In this document: positions 57,265 through 64,000 of the stretch, in pieces | Numbering within the stretch: the first letter of the stretch is position 1 | How the letters are laid out: each line of letters begins with the position of its first letter | NCBI GenBank assembly: GCA_963931865.1 | Contig: OZ007509.1 | Span: 4,424,947-4,488,946 of the forward strand | DNA: 64,000 bases | Reading direction: 5' to 3' | Source: Axinella damicornis | Lineage: Eukaryota; Porifera; Demospongiae; Axinellida; Axinellidae | Position numbers and translations under genes: made by a program | Notes under the pieces: generated by a model | Seen by the model: only the letters and a program-made list of their open reading frames with translations | Told to the model about the DNA's origin: nothing | Database searches by the model: none

Positions 57265-57601
57265 TCAATACTGCTGTTGCTGAGGCATGGTGTGCAGCAT
57301 GTCGTCGGTTAGGTCAACACCCTTGTGCTGAGGGACGTGCTTGTAGCGGCAGTTGGAACCAAATGTACAGCCCGTAGTACGCCAGAAATAGCACTCGTCT
57401 CCGTTCACAGGGCCACTCTTCTTTGCCCTATTTACACGGACAATCATGATTACAGTGCTTACAGGGAAGGCTTCTGGCTGATTGTACCATGTATCATAAT
57501 ATATGCACACAGGTCAAAGCCACACAACCAACCAATACACTTGGATGCTACCTACCCTTGTTCCCAGGCGTCAGCGTCAACACCCAGCTTTTGTAGAAAA
57601 G

Positions 57602-57641
<40 letters not shown>

Positions 57642-60512
57642 TGGACGGATTTCTCACGTGATGTGTGCTGCTGCTGACATCATGGATTCCATTAATACGT
57701 ATTCAGCTTGCTGTCGATTGATACAGAGACCAGACAAACTCCAGTGAGAGGCAGGTCCTACCTATACAACACACTTCGATTTGAAATAAAACCGCTGAGA
57801 GATGGCTGTAATACAATGGATATAACTTGGAAGTGCTTTACTCCTTGCAGTAAGCCATCACTCTGGAAAGTACAACACTTGCAGCTCAGCATTACTTTGA
57901 AGGGAAGACTTTAGCTTTCAGTGTGGCTCTCCTCTGGCCATTGACCTGTCTTCATACATGATCGTAGCTACTGTTCTAGTCTGTAGTGCCAGTTGTCTTG
58001 AACGGATGACACTTTATGACGGTCGTGGCACACATCATGTGATAAATCCGTCCAGGCCATTCCCTCATTTTTTGTACTGACAATGACCAAAGCTGGGCAT
58101 GGAGGTCTGGAACGAGGCTAGATGCTACCAGCATAGAACTTACTTGGCTGCTCCCTTTGACTTTCCCTTTGTGGGGTTCTCTGGGTAGCGCAGCAGTAGG
58201 TAGCACCCACCAAGGTTATACCCCTAGAGAAATTACAGCAGTATTCAGTTCAGAGTTCCATGCCAGGCTGCTACTCAGATAACAATATCATGTGACGTGA
58301 AAGGCAGAGAGATTAATGTACTTGTTGGTACTGCACTGTTCTTAATTACGTTAATAGTTCTACCTGCAGTCCCTTCAGAGCCTGTGCAGCATATTCCGGT
58401 CTTGTGTAGTTGACAAAGGCACAATGACGATCAGGTAGCACACGGATTGAGGTGATGTCGCCATACCTGAAGGAGAGCATCAACCATGTAACACACAGAA
58501 GAGCAATGTAGGTACATGTAGCCTGGTACTGCTGCTGGGCCAATAGCATAGCCTGGGTCCAACACTAGGGCACTAAACCACATACACTCCTAGTCTTGGA
58601 CACTACTGCGTATAATACATGCTGCATGTCTGGGTATTGTGGCAAGTCACATAGTAAAGGGCTCATCGATATTTGCCAGCAATCAAGCTCTGATCTGTGC
58701 TTCCACCACTGTCTTCAGACCGCTGCATGCACATCTGTCTCTGTAGTTTCCATGAAGCCTTGTTGTACTACGTATACTGTGTTGAACAAACTTCAAATGC
58801 AGTTTAACTTACTGTGAGAAGAGGTCGGTGATCATTGGCTCTGTGATGGTGTCACTACTGATGTTCCCCACCCACAAAGCCCGACCCTGGCTGTTGGCTC
58901 TATAGACAAAGGGACAACAATTAGATGACTTCAATTTGAGGGGGGCTGATTAACCCATGTAGGCCAAATAAATTTCAATGTGGACTACAGAGAATCAACA
59001 ACACAAAAAATGAAGGGTAGCTGGTTATTGGCTGAAGAAGCATCCCTGCTTCTTGCCCTTCATGGCAAGACGACTTGTAAGTTACAACATATTTTTGGGA
59101 TGGCAAATTACGTTCCTCATCTTATATCCACCGGCATTCAATGCAACATCGCACATGAGACGAGTGTATATCTCACGTTTGTGGTTGGCTAGTACTGAGC
59201 ATCCGGGGTGGTATCTGGAAGCCACTGCTGTTGAACACGGGCACATAGGATGGGTTGGTGGAGGGGGGGACAGATGAAGGAGGGGTGGTCTGGCGGTCCT
59301 GGTAATCTCCCACATTTAGTTTGGCTTGAACTGTACATGTGTGCAAGATCAGCACACAATCAAGTACCCTAATAGTTGTTCTAACATGTCGCGGGAGTAG
59401 CATATCACTACCTACCCTTTCCAGCGATTATAGCATCCACTGCCGCTTGCACTGTTTTCAGTTCCCTGAGAGCAGTTTCACTGACGTCTGAAGGAAACCC
59501 CATACTCTGCAGAACAAACCAAATTTCAGTAACCAAGAAGCTGTCATTGCAGCCAGGTGAGTTAACAGAACAGCCTGCCTGCTCAATGCGGGGCAAAAGG
59601 GTGTGGCAAACTGGGGGGGCAGCAAAGCAAAAGGTGTTTTTAAATTAGAGGGGTGTGGGAGCAAAATGTTTCCAATCCCCCCCCACCCCAAGAAACCATG
59701 CACTGAATACGTACCTACAAAAAAAGCAACACCAATATGTAACCGCACTTTTCCAGTCAAGTGTATGCAACTCGGCTTGTACTGAAAGTACAGTCATGGG
59801 TAATGGCTGCATCTTCGTGAAGACAATGATAGAGTAAGATGTTGCTACGGGTAGTAAGGTCTTACCACCCCTGCATAAAAGTGGTGCACTCATATACATG
59901 TAGGGTAGTCTGCACAAATAGAACCCAGCGTATGGACCAAGAGGCAACGGTGTTCTCTACGAGTCTGAAAATCCAACTAACTAGTCTAAGAGAAATGATT
60001 TCCTAGCAAACCTACATTGTACGTGATGCGAACTGCACACTGAATAAAACCAATTCAGTATATGCAAACCTCCATTTGTTCCATTCTTATTTTGAGCAGC
60101 TCTTCCTCAGCATCTTTGTAGGTTGGGTCAAGCTGGACAGCTTTGGAATAGGCCTTTTCTGCTTCTTCATATCGCTACAGAGGGACAGCAAGGGTGTGTG
60201 GGGTGAGGGGTGAGGGTGTGTGGAGTGAGGGGTGAGGGTTATTTAGAAACAATACATCCCAAGACCATGATTCCATAAATGCCAACTGCTTGCCTTACAT
60301 TAAAACACTGATATTACAGACTTTCACGCTACAGAGCTTCATTCCGTAAGGTTCCTAGTTCCATGGAGATAGCCTCCACGTACTCAGCACAGTCCACACA
60401 ACCATGCATATGTGTACTTACTTTTAACCCAGCCAAAGCTCTTCCTTTTCTGTAGAACCCCTTGGGCCAGTTAGGGTCTAACTGTAGTGAGGTGCTGGCA
60501 TCCTGTAGAGCC
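57265..60512 (-). CDS. TPR-UBA-RRM-CCCH zinc finger protein (3' eight exons, 5' missing)
   Basis: On the minus strand, exons are 60512-60422, 60174-60070, 59506-59416, 59330-59177, 58899-58813, 58466-58364, 58223-58144 and 57427-57265, all GT-AG with phases matching; 290 residues are visible. The first two encode TPR helices (SLQLDPNWPKGFYRKGRALA; KAVQLDPTYKDAEEELL). The third is a UBA-like domain (MGFPSDVSETALRELK). A Pro/Ser linker follows, then an RRM with RNP2 ALWVGNI and RNP1 HCAFVNY. The last exon has a CCCH finger, C-x7-C-x5-C-x3-H (CYFWRTTGCTFGSNCRYKH). The mix implies RNA binding combined with protein or ubiquitin contacts; I cannot name a single orthologue. Upstream exons are missing: 60513-61300 holds only a MITE, and the gap follows. 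A 568-bp MITE lies in the last intron. Confidence 0.85.
57553..58120. mobile_element. 568-bp MITE of the TAGCCTCGTTCCC family in an intron
   Basis: The arms are about 100 bp (CCCAGCTTTTGTAGAAAAGCG on the left; AAGCTGGGCATGGAGGTCTGG near the right end; inner GGACGGATTT and its complement). GATGCTACC is duplicated exactly at 57544-57552 and 58121-58129. A 37-base poly-G run interrupts the left arm. It has the same arm motifs as the elements at 8558 and 15420. Confidence 0.88.
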
Positions 60513-60598
60513 CTAAAGGGAAATAACTACATTGACTGTTTTGCAAACTTGACATGTCTAAGAGACACAGTGAATTAAAATGCTCGGAAGGTATGCAT

Positions 60599-61208
60599 TA
60601 GCCTCGGTCCCAGGCTCTCTCCTCTAAAAATGGGGGGAGGAGAGAGCCTGGTAACATTCGCGTAAAAAGCTGTCGACTTCCGGCGCCTGGATCTGGCGGA
60701 CCCAATCAGATTGCAGAACAAAACCACGTGAACACGTGAACATTTTGTAGGCGTTTACCTTCACTGCCGTGCTAATGCACGAATTGTAGACTCAGAACTG
60801 AACGCTCCGGGACAGAGTACCTCTCAATGATTGGCGAAAGGCAGTTGACAGGGTGTGCGAGAGGGCCACTGGTCTGATCTCGCTGTTCACTGCGGGTTGT
60901 TTGCCGGACCAGCTCGTTCGTCGTTTGTCGCCGCTTACAGGATCGACGGTTCACAAGGTGAGCTCTCCTGGTTAGCTGTAGAATTGTCTTGGACTTCTGT
61001 GAAGCTGGGGGTGCCTTGAAAACAAAGAGCGATATTTACAATAGCGTGTGACTGATTTGTAACTCACACGACATTTACCACAAAAGTAGGAGTGTCCTTT
61101 GTTTATCACATGGCTGATGACGTGCCGGAAGTCGACAGCTTTTACGCGAATGTTACCAGGCTCTCTCCTCCCCCCGTTTTTAGAGGAGAGAGCCTGGGAC
61201 CGAGGCTA
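60599..61208. mobile_element. 610-bp MITE with nested hairpin ends and 9-bp target duplication
   Basis: Each end starts TAGCCTCGGTCCCAGGCTCTC, and the outer 60 bp is itself a palindrome. The inverted arms run about 90 bp through ACATTCGCGTAAAA and GCTGTCGACTTCCGG. GGTATGCAT is duplicated at 60590-60598 and 61209-61217. No transposase. Such target sizes fit Mutator-like elements. Confidence 0.93.
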
Positions 61209-61300
61209 GGTATGCATATCCATGGAAATGAATGCACATGCAAGAATGGAACTTGCCTAGTATAAACTCCCAAATATGTAACTATACTGTGCACATTGCC

Positions 61301-61500
61301 NNNNNNNNNNNNNNNNNNNNNNNNNNNNNNNNNNNNNNNNNNNNNNNNNNNNNNNNNNNNNNNNNNNNNNNNNNNNNNNNNNNNNNNNNNNNNNNNNNNN
61401 NNNNNNNNNNNNNNNNNNNNNNNNNNNNNNNNNNNNNNNNNNNNNNNNNNNNNNNNNNNNNNNNNNNNNNNNNNNNNNNNNNNNNNNNNNNNNNNNNNNN
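61301..61500. other. Assembly gap, 200 N
   Basis: Exactly 200 unknown bases, a typical arbitrary scaffold-gap length. Sequence character changes completely across it. Confidence 0.99.
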
Positions 61501-61888
61501 GTCCACTTGTGGTTGATCACGCCCTTGATCTCGATGGTCTGCTCGGAGTGCAGCAGGTTGATCGGGCGATGGGTCACGGTGACCTTGTTGGTACCGACCA
61601 GATTCTGGTCGGCATCAAACACTTCGAACTCGCCGCGGAACACGCCCTCGTGCTTCATGGGAAGATTGAAGGGTTTTTTACCTTCGATCTTTTCCTTCTC
61701 GAGCCAGTCGGCAACCTTCTTTCGGGTTTCCGGGTTGCTGTCGTGATCCTGGGTCACGATGTACAGGCCGTTGAAAACCCCCACGAGGCTGTCGCCCTCG
61801 AACAACTGGGAGGAGTAGACCTGCATCCCGAGTTCCGGCACCACGTGGTTGACCGTATGCAGGTTCGCGTTCCAGCCGGGAGTAATCT
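61501..61888 (-). CDS. Bacterial-looking ORF fragment, function unknown
   Basis: An uninterrupted minus-strand frame of about 129 codons, visibly richer in G+C than the rest and without introns, encodes ITPGWNANLHTVNHVVPELG, then WLEKEKIEGKKPFNLPM, FEVFDADQNLVGTNKVTVTH and ending at the gap with GVINHKW. Composition and codon use look bacterial. I do not recognise the family. Both ends are cut: by the gap on one side and by the rRNA on the other. It is most simply a symbiont or contaminant sequence misjoined to rDNA. Confidence 0.6.
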
Positions 61889-61994
61889 CACGTGGAACAA
61901 AAGGGTAAAAGCTCGCTTGATTTTGATTTTCAGTATGAATACAAACTGTGAAAGCATGGCCTATCGATCCTTTAGTCTCTAAGAGTTTTAGGCT

Positions 61995-62037
<43 letters not shown>

Positions 62038-62060
62038 AGCCAAGCGTTCATAGCGACGTT

Positions 62061-62093
<33 letters not shown>

Positions 62094-62140
62094 TATTGTG
62101 AAGCAGAATTCACCACGTATCGGATTGTTCACCCGCTAAC

Positions 62141-62195
<55 letters not shown>

Positions 62196-62583
62196 ATGAT
62201 GGGTCGTTGCAATAGTAATTCAACTCAGTACGAGAGGAACCGTTGATTCAGACATTTGGCATTTGCACTTGGCTGAAAAGCCAATGGTGCGAAGCTACCA
62301 TCTGCTGGATTATGACTGAACGCCTCTAAGTCAGAATCCACGCTAGAAAGCAACGACACATATCCCCTGGAGTTGCAGGCGAGTAGCCTTTAGGGGTCTC
62401 TTAGGAGGCTCCCTGCACCGTTTGTGTCGATTGGCCTACGGGACTAACTGTTCCCGTGGAGCTGCCGACATCACCAAACTTGGCGATTTCTGGGGCTAGA
62501 TCCCTTGCAGACGACTTGAACAGGACGGGGTGTTGTAAGTGGTAGAGTAGCCTTGCTGCTACGATCCACTGAGATTAAGCCTT
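61889..62583 (+). rRNA. 28S (LSU) rRNA, 3' end, eukaryotic
   Basis: Universally conserved LSU segments are present in order: AAAAGCTCGCTTGAT, GTTACCACAGGGATAACTGG, the sarcin/ricin loop CTCAGTACGAGAGGAAC, GACTGAACGCCTCTAAGTCAG and the 3' terminal CGATCCACTGAGATTAAGCC. The 5' part is missing: homology starts abruptly at CGTGGAACAAAAGG. Source organism cannot be settled by eye. Confidence 0.93.
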
Positions 62584-62842
62584 GACGGTCCTACAGATCT
62601 TTTTTTTTTTGTGCTTGCCTACTCGCAGTCCTGAGTGTGAGGTCTGTACCGAGTGGAGCAGTATATCGGTGAGAAATGCCTTATGGATATAATGATTCAA
62701 GTCCGCAGGACAATGAAGGGTAGGCAACAAAGTTGTTGGGCGATAATAATAAGTGCCCTGGGGGATAAGAGGTCCAAGTCCCCAGGGCAGGGAAGAAGCA
62801 TCGGGTAGAAAAAAGTCAAAGTCCACTAACTTGATGATCAGA

Positions 62843-63500
62843 GAGGTCTGGGGGAAAAATGGTGCAAGTCCCCTGGGCAGGGAAGATTCATCGGGTGGAA
62901 AAAGTCAAAGTCCCACTAACTTGGGTTAGGCGATGATCAGGAGCTCTGGGGGAAAAATGGTGCAAGTCCCCTGGGCAGGGAAGATTCATCGGGTGGAAAA
63001 AGTCAAAGTCCCACTAACTTGGGTTAGGCGATGATCAGGAGCTCTGGGGAAAAATGGTGTAAGTCCCCTGGGCAGGAAAGATTCATCGGGTAGAAAAAAG
63101 TCAAAGTCCCACTAACTTGGGTTAGGCGATGATCAGGAGCTCTGGGGGAAAAATGGTGTAAGTCCCCTGGGCAGGAAAGATTCATCGGGTAGAAAAAAGT
63201 CAAAGTCCCACTAACTTGGGTTAGGCGATGATCAGGAGCTCTGGGGAAAAATGGTGTAAGTCCCCTGGGCAGGAAAGATTCATCGGGTAGAAAAAAGTCA
63301 AAGTCCCACTAACTTGGGTTAGGCGATGATCAGAAGCTCTGGGGGGAAAATGGTGCAAGTCCCCAAGGGCAGGGAAGAGTCATCGGGTGGAAAAAGCCTA
63401 AGTTGGAAAGTGGTGCAAGAAGTCCCCAGGACATTGAAGAGTCATCGGGTGGAAAAAGCCTAAGTCCCACTTACTTGGGTTAGGCGATGATCAGGAACTC
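62843..63500. repeat. 98-bp tandem repeat downstream of 28S, probable rDNA spacer
   Basis: GTTAGGCGATGATCAGGAGC recurs with a period of 98, 98, 99 and 98 bp, with AAGTCCCCTGGGCAGGGAAG and AAAGTCCCACTAACTTGG in each unit; about five full copies and degenerate ones on both sides. Position right after the 28S end suggests intergenic spacer subrepeats. Confidence 0.88.
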
Positions 63501-63566
63501 TGGGGGAAAAAAATGGTGCAAGTGGGTAAAAAGCATCGGGTCAAAAAAGTCCTGAATGAGTCTGTG

Positions 63567-63680
63567 CTGCCATGGCAAGATAACCCAGCAGCCACAGAGC
63601 TACAGGATGTTATGTTGCTGGTACATGGCAAGATAACCCAGCAGCCACAGAACTACAGGATGTTGTGTTGCTGGTATGAT
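63567..63680. repeat. 54-bp tandem duplication within the spacer
   Basis: CATGGCAAGATAACCCAGCA and the following CAGCCACAGA-CTACAGGATGTT occur twice. After 63790 the sequence becomes unique and G+C-richer to the window end; I see no feature there. Confidence 0.75.
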
Positions 63681-64000
63681 CCAAAAAAAGTCAAAGTCCC
63701 ACTAAGTTGGTTAGGCGATGATGAGGCGCTCTGGGGAAAAAAAGTTGCAAGTCCCCTGGGAGGGTAAAAGCATCGGGTGGAAAAAAGGCTAAAACCAGAC
63801 GGTTTAATCAAAGTAGTTTTTTTACGTATATGAGGGGTAGGGTTGGTTCGGAGCAGGCGATGTGGTACCAAGCATATCACTGGGGTGCTGGCTGTAGTCG
63901 TCGAACAGGCCGCAGCATTGCCCGATGAGCTTGGCCACTGCATTTTCAGCCATTCCTGGCAGCCGGTCGCCGAATTGTTTGGCCGATCGGCGGTGAGTGT

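Noticed and set aside
57325..57747. 140-codon plus ORF with a poly-Gly run
   Set aside because: It is the antisense of the CCCH exon plus a poly-G tract within a MITE.
61501..61888. Horizontal gene transfer into the host genome
   Set aside because: The segment lies between a scaffold gap and truncated rDNA with no host exon, intron or repeat signature, so misjoined symbiont sequence is the simpler explanation.
61296..61982. Plus-strand ORF of 228 codons opposite the bacterial-like ORF
   Set aside because: It runs through the N gap and into the rRNA; the minus frame has the more protein-like composition.
62843..63500. Regular repeats considered as a CRISPR array
   Set aside because: Repeats are about 98 bp, contiguous and without unique spacers, next to eukaryotic 28S.

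Overview
The window looks like a nuclear scaffold from an early-branching invertebrate animal. Its genes are intron-rich, most introns are only 0.1-1 kb, and conserved exons are surrounded by many short non-autonomous DNA transposons and minisatellites. It also encodes a Notch ligand (MNNL plus DSL domains), so it is metazoan. A sponge is my best guess, but that is inference. The last 2.5 kb, beyond a 200-base run of N, is a different kind of sequence: a G+C-rich bacterial-looking ORF joined directly to a eukaryotic 28S rRNA 3' end and a 98-bp tandem repeat. It should not be read as continuous with the rest.

Layout. 1-21352 (+): 19 exons of a NOC3L gene (pre-60S ribosome biogenesis), 5' end outside the window. 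Its two largest introns hold transposons, a decayed coiled-coil gene, B-box exons and a SAP-like ORF. 22331-22830 (-): last exon of a C20orf27-like gene. 25799-30382 (+): a complete nine-exon DENND10 (FAM45) gene. 30645-33887 (+): a complete eight-exon type I membrane protein with five Ig domains. 33178-46000: a tandemly amplified block whose unit is the transmembrane and tail exons of the Ig gene plus an oppositely oriented, intronless POT/SLC15-like transporter. One Ig gene and two transporters (35111-36733 and 42603-44213) are intact; two Ig tails and one transporter copy are broken. 47723-53390 (+): a 13-exon Notch ligand of about 667 residues with MNNL, DSL, two EGF repeats, a mucin-like stalk, a membrane span and a 240-residue tail ending in two ITIM-like motifs. 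57265-60512 (-): the 3' eight exons of a TPR-UBA-RRM-CCCH zinc finger protein, cut off before the gap.

How the parts relate. NOC3L, C20orf27, DENND10 and the TPR/RRM/CCCH gene look like ordinary single-copy housekeeping genes. The Ig receptor, the POT transporters and the Notch ligand form a surface-protein neighbourhood, and only the Ig/POT part is being duplicated, converted and broken. Repeats supply useful dating: a MITE family with TAGCCTCGTTCCC-type ends and 8-9-bp target duplications is inserted at many sites, once with an empty site preserved in the duplicated block. A TTAA-flanked element and a hAT-like MITE both sit inside one pseudogene tail. No tRNA, CRISPR array or retroviral gene was seen. 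All exon models were built by eye from splice signals, frame continuity and remembered family sequences.
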